DNA of 64,000 nt from Halobacterium jilantaiense (GTDB lineage: Archaea > Halobacteriota > Halobacteria > Halobacteriales > Halobacteriaceae), in the NCBI RefSeq assembly GCF_900110535.1, contig NZ_FOJA01000002.1:1-64000 (forward strand), read 5' to 3'. The position numbers and the translations under genes are program-made. Shown here one piece after another: positions 10,501-19,290 of the stretch. A model generated the notes under the pieces. It did no database searches. It had not been told where the DNA came from and saw only the letters and a program-made list of their open reading frames with translations. Within the stretch, counting starts at the first letter, position 1, and every line of letters begins with the position of its first letter.

Positions 10501-11287
10501 GCAGGACGAAGCCACGTCCGTCGACACGGGCGACCTCAGAGACTTGGTCGAGGAAATGGAGACAGACCGGGAGACCCTGACCATGGCCGAAACCCACTGG
10601 GAAGAACGCCTCCCGTTCCTGCTCCAGCTCGAAGCCCTCACCCGACCGGAACTCCGGGGCGTGGAGTGGCTTGGCGAGGACGTCCATGCTGACCTCCAGT
10701 CACTCACCGACCAGGTCGGCGCTACAACCGACACGGACTGGTGGACCGACGATGGCTGGAGTTCCTTCGTCAGCGACCTCGATGCACGCACTGACGCAAT
10801 CAACAACCTCACCGACGCTTGGGCTGACCAGCAGACACAAACCGGCATTGCGTCACTCCAGACGGATCTGGAGGACTATGCCTGGCTGATAGAGCCAATG
10901 GACCTTCCACCGACGGTCAGAGACGGTTTCAGAGTCACATACGTGGACCCACTTCGAACCTTCAGGAGAACTGTCGAGCGAATCACGACCACCATGGAGG
11001 GCCTCACTGATCCGGAGCCAGGCACCCGAGACACGAGTACACTAACGAGCATCCTAGGCCGACTTGATGGCTCTCTGCAGTGGGACAGCCTGACCACAGC
11101 AACCGTCGAAGAGCGCCGAGAGACCCTCACCACGCTCGATCGCGTCGTCGACGGCAAGGCACCGAAGGAACTGACCGGCGTTGGGCTCCTCCATGCTGAT
11201 GATGACGCACTCAGAGCCCACATTGAGTCCTTCGACACTGAGGAGTTGGAGCTGATCGATGTCGATGGCGGGGTGATCGTCCGATGA
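7544..11287 (+). CDS. brxC: BrxC/PglY ATPase, copy 1
   Basis: 1247-residue P-loop ATPase of the BrxC/PglY family, a large AAA+-type protein needed for BREX activity. Walker A GYYGSGKS sits at residues 78-85, inside the YGYYGSGKSHLL signature of BrxC. A Walker B-like ALLMDEVTLF is at about 285. The rest is long alpha-helical sequence with many Asp/Glu. It overlaps brxA by ATGA upstream and brxB by ATGA downstream. It differs in sequence from the second BrxC copy at 11918, so the two are diverged paralogues and not a recent duplication. Two BrxC genes are characteristic of the haloarchaeal type 5 system as I know it. Confidence 0.92.
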   Translation: MIDDEHLFDDPDPQFEESIRIDRDLEVEDDAEERELLYQRYLDDYHLTDATVDFLEDLFTHFREDTPDADERNHWLYGYYGSGKSHLLTALDLLLDTPQVEAHDGQSAWERFDDKHAEPELGEQWRGLHDDTVIVPLSINLLQYQGVREQSFSEIVLQEVYKQRELGERLDVAFFEEEFQRTGGLFDTRDVWDQREQLLNDILAGEGVNNPDYDWDAVRQYQILSDIVLPDLTERATGMVDNLADIQNKKIGQELAVKKIEDYRQELEAQYDRPVKIALLMDEVTLFIGGNYQRLSELNALAEGIKDVGNGNIISVVTAQSEIEDVQPGLAVKQLNFGILKDRFPQQYELPSRHAGEIVQQRLLAKSEEGAQWIQNNALTATVDPKIMLTYREVTQNTTPGLDDIDDEQFSQYYPLLPYQPALFMEILSNLRELLPDATKSIFSGTARAVLALVAGLRAEWAKKDGDMPVISLVDFYNLVQYELKDIIQEKTEVIEDIGNDPETDEFDLQVAKAVLLLSYVPEMIPQTDSNIATAIMDDLEGEIRSNVQQRVRTSLEGSLEKYIRPDTSTDGADLRLTDREEQRLISDAREYETEPEWDEIISSLDNHLWGEIVADLGLPTGYDWEADEDDTTYPVGYAFDIDGTALDTAYSDSESTVFDVDVIIRGLRPDAEDDSVAKDKLYWELEAEGIDELRSQLTEWWALEKATSKTNPPESVVRDRSDAANRVREKLQAALSKGDFTVQADEFTTIDNALSEYVSETYPDYFHPELARITESHLNELSQIDDEDPLPGWANTIGVPEQSTGDIATFGDIAFEVRKLIGTQIQDSEDGVDVATILDRAIADEPLFSVETPTGEDPSPALLAVLWGLCRAGVFRLTTVEGEPVELDALLSPRQHTNLTLSTVPVGERAKDVFVDHDIIEPTESENQGYINFVEQLESIETRANGLKSDASVKAETTFETAAVNTLIHRLASTARDIEAAAAERQDEATSVDTGDLRDLVEEMETDRETLTMAETHWEERLPFLLQLEALTRPELRGVEWLGEDVHADLQSLTDQVGATTDTDWWTDDGWSSFVSDLDARTDAINNLTDAWADQQTQTGIASLQTDLEDYAWLIEPMDLPPTVRDGFRVTYVDPLRTFRRTVERITTTMEGLTDPEPGTRDTSTLTSILGRLDGSLQWDSLTTATVEERRETLTTLDRVVDGKAPKELTGVGLLHADDDALRAHIESFDTEELELIDVDGGVIVR

Positions 11288-11925
11288 GCCAGGAGAAAAA
11301 GAAGAACCCACTGAAGGCATTCACCAGAGAGCTCGTCGACTTCGCTCGTGGGGAGCGCCGCGGGATTCGGAATCCGTTCGTCATGGTGCCTGTCGATCCG
11401 CCCGTCGAACACCGTCTTACCAAGCGCCTCGAAACATGGGCAACCAACCCGGACGGAGATCTCGAAGAGTGGGAGGACGTCACCGACACTGCGGGCACCG
11501 ATGTAACGGTCACAACCATCCGGCTCGACGGACTCATGCCTGAGACGGACGCCTTCGAAACCAGCATCGACCTCGGCCCGCTCGATCGCGTCGAGACGGC
11601 CGCCGTCGAGGATACCCTCGAACGGAACCTCGCCGCTGAACTGGTCGATGGCCTCATCGCAGAATACATCCAGACCGGCGCCGTCGAGAATGAGCGCTCG
11701 TCAGTGTTGGTCCTGCTGAACCTGGGGAGTCTCTACCCCTTCACCCGGGCGTCGGAACTGCTGGATGAACTCGATCGGAAAAACATCAACACAACCGTCG
11801 GCATTCCCTTCCCGGGCTCAGTCGTCGGCGGGCGACTCAGCTTCTTCAATGAACAAGCACGCCACTACTACCCGGCCCACCGAATCGGCAACAAAGTGAA
11901 TGCGGGGTACCTGACCGATGTCTGA
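11284..11925 (+). CDS. brxB: BrxB-like BREX protein (DUF1788)
   Basis: 213 residues, the usual size of BrxB (DUF1788). BrxB is a small conserved BREX component without known catalytic motif. Typical is the segment around PFVMVPVDPPVEHR near residues 32-45 and the later LLNLGSLYPFTRASELL, which matches the family's recurrent 'hLhLGslfPhhR' pattern. It lies between the two brxC copies, overlapping the first by 4 nt and the second by 8 nt, so it is translated as part of the same operon. Confidence 0.88.
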   Translation: MSQEKKKNPLKAFTRELVDFARGERRGIRNPFVMVPVDPPVEHRLTKRLETWATNPDGDLEEWEDVTDTAGTDVTVTTIRLDGLMPETDAFETSIDLGPLDRVETAAVEDTLERNLAAELVDGLIAEYIQTGAVENERSSVLVLLNLGSLYPFTRASELLDELDRKNINTTVGIPFPGSVVGGRLSFFNEQARHYYPAHRIGNKVNAGYLTDV

Positions 11926-14900
11926 ATTCGACACGCTCGCTGACCTGTTTCCGCCGGACCGCCAGCCAACCCGCGAACTCGAACCGATTCAAAAGGTCGA
12001 CAAAACCGACCAGATCGAGACGGACATCGACGAGTTCTACGAGACCGACAGCGCAAAGCGCGTTCTCAAAGAGACCGCCGCGATCATCGCAAACGACGAC
12101 GTTGAGCACCGCTTCCGGTATGTCCATGCGACCTTCGGCTCAGGGAAGTCCCACCTGCTGAAACTCATCGGCGTCGCCACCGGCGAATTAGCGGGCTTAG
12201 AGTCCTACGCTCACGAACTCGCAAACACTACATCGGGATTCAAAGAGTTCCGCGAAGCGATCGCGGACTCCCATATCGATCACCTCCAGCCCCTGTTCCT
12301 CAATCTGCTGGACCGCGATCGAGACGATACGAAACTCCCACTCATCCTGTATGAAGAGCTGGGGCGCCGCCGTGGCTATCACACTGACCTCCCATGGCTA
12401 CTGGAGTTCTGCTGGCAACTCGATATCGAACACGGCCTCTGGGAGCAACTCCAGACGTTCGAACACGAATCACTCAGCCTTGCAGACGTCGTCGATCGCC
12501 CGGCTTCCCTCCGCCCGTGGCTCCAACAGGCAATTCCCAAGCTGGAGGGCGCCGCTGACGCCGGGCTTGACTCCCCTGCAGCTGTCGACGACCGAATCGA
12601 GGCCGCAGCCGAGGCGATCGATCCGGACGCATTCGGCCCTGACGATCTCGTCGAACGGCTCCATCGCACGAAGCGCCATCTGGAACGAGACGGCGACACG
12701 TATGAATATCTGATCGGGCTGGACGAAATCGCGATCTACGTCGGCGATCAGCAGCGTCGGTATGAGGAAGTCGTCGACACCGTCACCGCCCTCATCGATG
12801 GGCTCAATCCCCCGATTCTGGGCACCGGCCAATGGCCAATGCGGGACATGCAACAGAACTTCCTCGGCGACGTCGACGACAATGCGTGGTTCGCCCAGGA
12901 AGTGAAACTCGAAGGCGCCGACACCGAAACCATCGTCCGGAAACGCTGGCTGCAAAAATCCGCGGCGGGCGCCGACCACATCGACACAACGCTGCTTGCA
13001 GAGGCGCCCGAGCTCGACCCGACACTCACCGACGACGCCGACCCGCCCTCCCATAACGACCCAGTCGAAGCCTATCCGTTTCGCGATCTGGACCTCTGGC
13101 TCCTTAGAGACGCCATGCAGGGGCTTATCGAAGGCGATCGGGATACTGACCGAGAATACATCCAGGGGCGAGCTCTCCTTGCCCGCGTTCGATCGCTGTT
13201 CGTTAATCATGGCTGGGCAAGCGACCCGCCGGGCGTCATCGTCCCCTGGAACGAGCTCTTCGACATCATCGACGACGACACCGAGCTCATCTCTGCCTGG
13301 GCCACCGACCTCATCAGTCGCGTCGAGAGCACCCTGGATGCAGAGACCGCAGAAACCGCCAAGGCGCTGTTCCTGTTGAGTCAGGTCGACACCGTCCCCC
13401 GCACCGCCGACAACCTCACCCGACTCTTGATTGACGACGTCGAAACCGACGTCGACGCACTCACAGAGACCGTCGAGGGCCATCTCGAGGACTTGGTCAG
13501 AAAGAACCTGATCCGAGAAAGCACGGAGACGGAACCTTCGACCTACACCATCCTGTCAGAAGAGGAGATCCAGTTCTGGCAAGAAGTCCAGCAGGAAGCA
13601 ACCGACCTCCCTGAACACCAAGTCCAGAACAACATTCGGCAGTTCATCCAAGAGGCTGACCCAACACACCTCCCAGCTCACGAAGGGTCACAAACTGGGT
13701 CCTTCGGCGATCTCGAAGGAATCACCTACACCGTCAGGTATGCGATCGACCGGTCGGTTCCTGACTCAGTCACCGAAGAGTACGACAAACTCGTCTTTCG
13801 GGTGCTTGTCCATGATGCAGACACCATTGCCGAGGAACGGACACAGTGGCAAGAAGCCCATAGTGGACCCACCGGTCGTGAAGACATCCTGATCACGGCC
13901 ACCATCACCGATACAACCCGCCGGCAAGTGCGGGAGCTGATCGGAATGAAGCAAGTCCTGCGTGGGATGGCCGACCCGAGCCCGGACCACCGGCTCGACC
14001 AACAGTCGATGCAAGAAGAGGTCGAAGACGACCTCCGCGATCGGCTCAACGACGCCGCAGTCTATCGACCACAGCGAGAAGCATCCTATGGGACATACCT
14101 AGAGGATCTCGATGACGCCGTTGAAGCCGCTGTTACGGATAAATTCCCGAAGCGAAAGCACATCGATCACACCCTCCAGATGGAAGACCTGGAGGCGTTC
14201 ATCGACTTCTTCACGAACGGTGGGCCATGGCCGCTGAGCGATGATGACGCTGAGGAGCTCGGCGTCAACCCCGTCCCCCGGGAAATAAGCGATGGGTGGG
14301 CAACGGAGTTCCTCGAACTGGATCGCTTCGACACCGATGAACGCGTCAGCGGCGATCGGGTGCTTGAGACCATCAATGGCCGGAGTGGGGAGTTCCTCGG
14401 AACTCCCGTCGAAGCCCTGCAGACGCTCCTCTTTGTCCTCTATGCCAAAGACAAAATCGCGATTCGAGCCGATGGCGAGCGAGTCACCGATACCCGAGAA
14501 GTCGCCCGCACCATCACCAGCACGACCCGCTTTGAGGACGCAATCATCGTCTTTGACCCGTCGCCTCCGCCGGAAGACCTGAGTGATGTCTATGCAGCCC
14601 TCGTCGGCGAGGAACCCGACTCAGATGACACACAGGACTTGCTTACGGGAATCGAGACCTGGGCCACCAATCACGCAGAAGAGTTCAACACCGTCGTCTC
14701 ACGGACGGACTTGGAGTTCAACAGCCACCTTACACTGGCAACACTGAGCCAGGCACTCAAACCGGCCTTCGGTGACGACGAGCTGGACCCGAACCTCCTG
14801 ACCAACGATGATGTGGTCGAGCAAGCCGAACGCTACGCTTCGGCCGCCCCGCTGTTCATCGCCGACGATGATGAGGAGCCCCTGTGGGACCGACTCAGCA

Positions 14901-15601
14901 CGGTCAGTACATGGCTCACCGAGCACTACCCAACCGCCTCAGTCACTGGGTCGGTCAGCACTGCCACGAGTGGGTCACAGATCCCCAGCGCCGAGAGGGT
15001 GGAGACACTCTTAGACGACGCCGCGACGTTCAGAGTCGAGACTCTCCAAGAGTTGTCCACAGACCTCGCTGGTACACCCACGACCGCCGAAGACGTCGAC
15101 GCCCTCAGAGAATCACTCACAGAAACCCTACAGAGCACATACCTCACGGAGGATATCGAAGCCGTCACCGAAGCCTACCCGACCGTCGATCTCGAGACAC
15201 TCCAACAGACGATCGACGACGCGAACGACGCCGACGGAGCCCTCACTGAGGAGGCCTTCGGCGAAAAGGCGCTCCGAACCGATGCCGAGACGCTCTCGAA
15301 CGGACGCGCCTTGCTCGAAACGAAAACAGACGGCAAGTCTCTGCACGCACAGCTCCAGGACGTCGCCGAACAGCTATCGGACGACAATATGGGATTCATC
15401 CCAACCCAAATCCGGAATGCAGTGAGTGGAAAAACGATTCCTGATCCTGATCGGGCCGAGCAACTGCTCACCCAAGGCCGATCCATCATGGAGGGTGGAA
15501 AGGAGGACATTGGAGACCCAGATACGAACGGTCTCTGGCAACGGCTCTCGAACTACGATGATGGGACCATCGTCGTCATCGACGCGGAGGACACCAAATG
15601 A
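11918..15601 (+). CDS. brxC2: BrxC/PglY ATPase, copy 2
   Basis: 1227-residue P-loop ATPase, the second BrxC/PglY homologue of the locus. Walker A FGSGKS is at residues 73-78 in the HATFGSGKSHLL signature, preceded by the acidic region common to BrxC proteins; a Walker B-like YLIGLDEIAIY is at about 265-275. The C-terminal third is helical and acidic. It overlaps brxB by 8 nt and pglZ by ATGA. The two BrxC proteins may form a mixed ring or serve separate steps; this is inference. Confidence 0.92.
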   Translation: MSEFDTLADLFPPDRQPTRELEPIQKVDKTDQIETDIDEFYETDSAKRVLKETAAIIANDDVEHRFRYVHATFGSGKSHLLKLIGVATGELAGLESYAHELANTTSGFKEFREAIADSHIDHLQPLFLNLLDRDRDDTKLPLILYEELGRRRGYHTDLPWLLEFCWQLDIEHGLWEQLQTFEHESLSLADVVDRPASLRPWLQQAIPKLEGAADAGLDSPAAVDDRIEAAAEAIDPDAFGPDDLVERLHRTKRHLERDGDTYEYLIGLDEIAIYVGDQQRRYEEVVDTVTALIDGLNPPILGTGQWPMRDMQQNFLGDVDDNAWFAQEVKLEGADTETIVRKRWLQKSAAGADHIDTTLLAEAPELDPTLTDDADPPSHNDPVEAYPFRDLDLWLLRDAMQGLIEGDRDTDREYIQGRALLARVRSLFVNHGWASDPPGVIVPWNELFDIIDDDTELISAWATDLISRVESTLDAETAETAKALFLLSQVDTVPRTADNLTRLLIDDVETDVDALTETVEGHLEDLVRKNLIRESTETEPSTYTILSEEEIQFWQEVQQEATDLPEHQVQNNIRQFIQEADPTHLPAHEGSQTGSFGDLEGITYTVRYAIDRSVPDSVTEEYDKLVFRVLVHDADTIAEERTQWQEAHSGPTGREDILITATITDTTRRQVRELIGMKQVLRGMADPSPDHRLDQQSMQEEVEDDLRDRLNDAAVYRPQREASYGTYLEDLDDAVEAAVTDKFPKRKHIDHTLQMEDLEAFIDFFTNGGPWPLSDDDAEELGVNPVPREISDGWATEFLELDRFDTDERVSGDRVLETINGRSGEFLGTPVEALQTLLFVLYAKDKIAIRADGERVTDTREVARTITSTTRFEDAIIVFDPSPPPEDLSDVYAALVGEEPDSDDTQDLLTGIETWATNHAEEFNTVVSRTDLEFNSHLTLATLSQALKPAFGDDELDPNLLTNDDVVEQAERYASAAPLFIADDDEEPLWDRLSTVSTWLTEHYPTASVTGSVSTATSGSQIPSAERVETLLDDAATFRVETLQELSTDLAGTPTTAEDVDALRESLTETLQSTYLTEDIEAVTEAYPTVDLETLQQTIDDANDADGALTEEAFGEKALRTDAETLSNGRALLETKTDGKSLHAQLQDVAEQLSDDNMGFIPTQIRNAVSGKTIPDPDRAEQLLTQGRSIMEGGKEDIGDPDTNGLWQRLSNYDDGTIVVIDAEDTK

Positions 15602-17706
15602 ACCAGCCCCAACACGATCTGACCGACGAAGCAGAACAGCACCTGCAGCAGGCCTTCCCGGACAGTCACACGACGGAGGTGCGAGTGGTCTGGTGGGACG
15701 ACGGCGGGTTCCTCAAAGAGATCGTCAACGCCGCAGCTCAACAGCTGGGCGTCGAGTTCCGCGCCGCAGAGGGCTTCCCGCTCGCTCTCAGAACAGACGC
15801 ACTCACAGAGGAACGGGAAGCCGACCGGCCCATTGTGTGGTACGTCGGCGAGGGCAAACAGGGTCGGGATTGGTTCCGCGATATCCGTGAGACCGGCGGA
15901 GAGGTCACCAAGAGCATCGAAGAGCTCACCGCCGACCTCTATGGGGTGAATCCGTGGGACATTTTCGACGTCGAAATGAACGACGCCGCCACCAGAACAC
16001 AGATCGCCGGCATCATCAAAGCAGAGTTCCAGACACCCGGGATCCCCACATACGAGAGCCTCAGAGAAGAAATCTACACCCGCGGCGATGGCCGAATCAT
16101 CGATCACCTCCTCCGTGAGGGCTGGCCCGAGATCAGCAGAGATCCCCAGACTGTTGCCGAAATCCGGGAGAAACTCGACGACGATATCCCCATTCAAGAT
16201 GGTGCCAGCCCCGAGGAGATCACCAGCACCGTCCGTCGCTGGGCCGTCGCCCAAGCGCTGCACGTCAATGGCGTCGACGCCTCGCACTTCCCCGCGGGGT
16301 ACGGCGAATCCAACCACAGCCCGCTGACCCAGCTGCTCAACATGGGTGGGAGCAGAGCCAGCGCCGAAGAGTACCTGGGCGAAGAGTTCTGGACGGACGT
16401 GGTTCGGAGCCTCGATGATGTCTGGACGTATGCTTCTTGTCCGGTCGATCGCGCCCTCGATGACGCCCTCTGGGAGTCCTGGTACGACTCCTTCGACGCA
16501 GGAGACCTTACCACCTGTATCGAGCAGGCACAGATCAGACAGGAGGCGCTGGAGGTCTATCCAGACTACACGGGCTGGCGCGATCTCTGGGCCCAGTGTG
16601 AGCACCTTGCCCGGCTCCAACAGCAGTTCAGTGCCTGGGAGGACCGAGACGGACAGGCCGATCCCTTCTCGGCCTATGCCGACGTCGATGAGGGCAGCTG
16701 GCAGATCGACGACCAAGTCCTCCAAGTCCAACTGACTGGCACCCCCGAGAGTGACGTTCCGGTCGATCACCCAGCGACAGGAACGCTCCCCGACCTTCGA
16801 GACGAACTGCTCACGAGTCGCTACCGTGAGTACCTCGAAACACTCGCCGAGGAGGTCGAGGCGGCAATGCAGGTTGGCCAACCATTGCTCAACAAGGATC
16901 CAGCCTATGAGTGGTGGAGCGACCACGAAAACGAGTTCAAGAAAGCTGGAACCGTCGCCGTCCTCCTCATCGACGCGCTTCGCTATGACCTCACACAGCG
17001 GCTTGCAGCGGAACTCAATGACGCCTTTGACGTCTCCCGTGAGACCAGGCTCTCAACGCTTCCCTCTGAGACCAAATTCGGGATGGCCGCACTCACACCC
17101 GGCCGCTCGTTCCGGTTCTCGCTCGAAATGTACAATGGGACGCTCACTCCCTTCCAGGGCGACCGCTCACTCTCGAACAAGCAGCGCCGGAAAGATTTCC
17201 TTAGTGATGAAGGCTGGAGCGTTCCCGATGACCGGGTGGACGGCTGGGGAGAGCATCGAATCACCTACTACGATAAGGAAATCGACGAGGTCGGGGAAGG
17301 CGAAATTGGCGAGATGGTCCATCACTTCGACAACTACGTCACCGAGCTTGCGGCGATGATTCGCGATAAGCTCGACAACAAGAACTGGGACCGAATCTAC
17401 GTCGTTACTGACCACGGGTTCGTGCTCCTACCCGAGGGGACGACCACGGAAGCCGTTCCCTCAAGCGCCCCAGATAGCGAAGTGAAGTATCGCCGAGTCG
17501 CAGGGGATGACCTGAGTGGACTGACCAACGGTGTGTCAGTCTCTGGAAGCACGCCTGGGCTCAACGACTATCTCAAAGCGGATCTCCAGCTCCTCGTTGA
17601 TCCGCGCCAACACTTCAGCAAGCAGGGCTATAGCGGCGATCGCTACTACCACGGTGGATTGCTCCCGCAGGAGTGTATGCTGTCGTTCCTCGTGATTCAG
17701 AAGTGA
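15598..17706 (+). CDS. pglZ: PglZ, BREX alkaline-phosphatase-fold protein
   Basis: 702 residues with the PglZ domain in the C-terminal half. PglZ proteins have an alkaline-phosphatase-like metal-binding fold and are the hallmark of BREX. The metal-site motifs are visible: LLIDALRYDL (Asp about 459) and VVTDHGFVLLP (TDHG about 604-607). The N-terminal half is helical, with a Rossmann-like opening followed by the domain common to PglZ proteins. It is the last gene of the plus-strand BREX operon; 187 nt without a gene follow, then a convergent methyltransferase. Confidence 0.93.
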   Translation: MNQPQHDLTDEAEQHLQQAFPDSHTTEVRVVWWDDGGFLKEIVNAAAQQLGVEFRAAEGFPLALRTDALTEEREADRPIVWYVGEGKQGRDWFRDIRETGGEVTKSIEELTADLYGVNPWDIFDVEMNDAATRTQIAGIIKAEFQTPGIPTYESLREEIYTRGDGRIIDHLLREGWPEISRDPQTVAEIREKLDDDIPIQDGASPEEITSTVRRWAVAQALHVNGVDASHFPAGYGESNHSPLTQLLNMGGSRASAEEYLGEEFWTDVVRSLDDVWTYASCPVDRALDDALWESWYDSFDAGDLTTCIEQAQIRQEALEVYPDYTGWRDLWAQCEHLARLQQQFSAWEDRDGQADPFSAYADVDEGSWQIDDQVLQVQLTGTPESDVPVDHPATGTLPDLRDELLTSRYREYLETLAEEVEAAMQVGQPLLNKDPAYEWWSDHENEFKKAGTVAVLLIDALRYDLTQRLAAELNDAFDVSRETRLSTLPSETKFGMAALTPGRSFRFSLEMYNGTLTPFQGDRSLSNKQRRKDFLSDEGWSVPDDRVDGWGEHRITYYDKEIDEVGEGEIGEMVHHFDNYVTELAAMIRDKLDNKNWDRIYVVTDHGFVLLPEGTTTEAVPSSAPDSEVKYRRVAGDDLSGLTNGVSVSGSTPGLNDYLKADLQLLVDPRQHFSKQGYSGDRYYHGGLLPQECMLSFLVIQK

Positions 17707-17893
17707 CGGTCGAGGTGAGAGCCATATTTTCAGACAAAGGAACGCAGTAGTGGCTTCACATCGTCGATTCGTCGTCAAAGTAGCAGTCTCTGCGTTCAGT
17801 CAAGAACGCTGAGGGAGCACAGCCCTATTTGCTGCCCAGAATAGTATGTCGCACAGCGAGAGCATCAAGGGGGCCGACACACGAATTACGACG

Positions 17894-19144
17894 CTATGGG
17901 CTCTGAGCTTCCGGCACCGACGTCGACCCTGAGCGAATCTCTTCGGGCTCTTGGAAGCGATATCGAGATCCCTCAAGATATGCCTCCTCAAACTCGAAAG
18001 CGAGCCATTTGCGCCCGGTCTGTTGGGCCATCTGTCCGGTCGTGTTACTCCCCGCAAAGATATCCAATACTGTATCGCCCGGTTCAGTCAGAAACTGAAT
18101 GAAGAACTTCGGAAGCTCGCGAGGGAACCGTGCTGGATGAATTTCCGTCTCTGTCTCTTTGCAGGCTTCGAGATATGGCGTCGTTGAGCGGGTATTGGCG
18201 ATCTCGAGTACGTTGTCCTCAGTATGAGCGGCGCCAAGTGTCTGAACCAACTCCTCTGTCAAGCCCTCCTCAAGGACCACCTCCAGCAGGGCCTCCGGGA
18301 CATCGAGGTTTTCGAGTAACTCCGCGGAACTCTGTGTCGTCGATGAATCATCGATTGCGTTTCGGAAGTTTGGCCGAATCGCCCCATCCTCAGCCGGTTC
18401 GTCGAAAGTATCACTAAGCTCGTGTTCACTCGGTCGTGACTGGGCGTCGTGTCCCTTCTCAATTAGCCGCTTCTGTGCGTCGCTGTACTCTTTTAGCACC
18501 CGACGGTTGTCCGGCTTCTCACGAGCGTCGTTCTTCGAGAGCCACCAGACATGGTTCACCGCGTCTTTAACCCGAATTCGTTCGATGGTTACCCATTGAG
18601 CTGGAGTGGGGAGTTTGGCCGGATTGTACCAGTAGAAGTCCTGGGCGAGATTGAACGTCTCACCGAATCGATCGGCGAGTAACCCGCTGTCGTCGGTGAG
18701 CGCCGAGAGGAGCTTGAAGTGGTAATGTGACCGAAGCGGCTTGCCCTTCTGCCACCCGCCGCCGATGTCGATGACGAGCGAGCCGTCTTCAGCAAGGGCC
18801 TCATACACCTTCTCAGCGAACTCAAGGAACCACTCGACGTACTCTTCGGGGGATTTGTTCCCGTAGGCCTTCTTTCGCTGAAGTGCAAAGGGCGGCGACG
18901 TGACGACAAGATCAATTGACGCAGGTATGATTTCATCAAGGAGCTGTCGACTATCCCCAGCATACGCAGCTCCCTGGATGGGCTCCTGACCGATGGCTTC
19001 GATGGATGGTCGGACCTCTACGGTCTCGTTTCCGGCCGTCGTTACGTACTGTGGCTGCCGCTCTACAAGATCCGTTACACGTCTTGGCTCCGTTGCCGTC
19101 ATCAAGTCTTCAGGGTGGGACACAGCATCATTATCTAACTTCAT
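17894..19144 (-). CDS. Beta-class DNA methyltransferase 1 (TSPPF type)
   Basis: 416-residue site-specific DNA methyltransferase. The catalytic motif TSPPF (82-86) precedes the SAM-binding motif DIFAGSNTTG (about 365), the permuted order of beta-class enzymes; S-P-P-F is typical of N4-cytosine methylases, although N6-adenine cannot be excluded. Other landmarks shared with the two methylases downstream are the NPAKLP block and HPARFP. About 60 residues around 250-310 form a variable insert likely to be part of target recognition. A TATA-like box at 19172-19180 (read on the minus strand) lies about 30 nt before the ATG. It is divergent from the 508-residue gene at 19291. Confidence 0.9.
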   Translation of the reverse strand: MKLDNDAVSHPEDLMTATEPRRVTDLVERQPQYVTTAGNETVEVRPSIEAIGQEPIQGAAYAGDSRQLLDEIIPASIDLVVTSPPFALQRKKAYGNKSPEEYVEWFLEFAEKVYEALAEDGSLVIDIGGGWQKGKPLRSHYHFKLLSALTDDSGLLADRFGETFNLAQDFYWYNPAKLPTPAQWVTIERIRVKDAVNHVWWLSKNDAREKPDNRRVLKEYSDAQKRLIEKGHDAQSRPSEHELSDTFDEPAEDGAIRPNFRNAIDDSSTTQSSAELLENLDVPEALLEVVLEEGLTEELVQTLGAAHTEDNVLEIANTRSTTPYLEACKETETEIHPARFPRELPKFFIQFLTEPGDTVLDIFAGSNTTGQMAQQTGRKWLAFEFEEAYLEGSRYRFQEPEEIRSGSTSVPEAQSP

Positions 19145-19171
19145 TGAGCTGTCCTACCTAATCAGCTCACA

Positions 19172-19180
19172 GTATAAAAA
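19172..19180 (-). promoter_or_regulatory. TATA-like box of methyltransferase 1
   Basis: On the minus strand this reads TTTTTATAC, about 30 nt upstream of the methyltransferase ATG at 19144, the spacing of a haloarchaeal leaderless promoter. Confidence 0.5.
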
Positions 19181-19290
19181 ATGTCCGCAGCTTGAGCTGA
19201 GCGAGGGGCGTTGGCTGCTACTTTTTCTCAGCGTGAAGTATATCAACGATACATCTAATACGTTGGTTCCTGAACAGTACGCAATCACCG

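Noticed and set aside
12470-13483. 337-codon open frame on the minus strand opposite brxC copy 2
   Set aside because: Same cause: antisense frame kept open by strong third-position GC in the real gene, with no motif of its own.
15553-16926. 457-codon open frame on the minus strand opposite pglZ
   Set aside because: It mirrors pglZ in a GC-biased genome, has no domain and would overlap the whole BREX operon; a shadow of the real gene.
17740-17797. Perfect 8-bp inverted repeat (GAACGCAG / CTGCGTTC) after pglZ as a terminator
   Set aside because: The arms are about 42 nt apart and no T-run follows, so a stable terminator hairpin is unlikely; chance is a good explanation.
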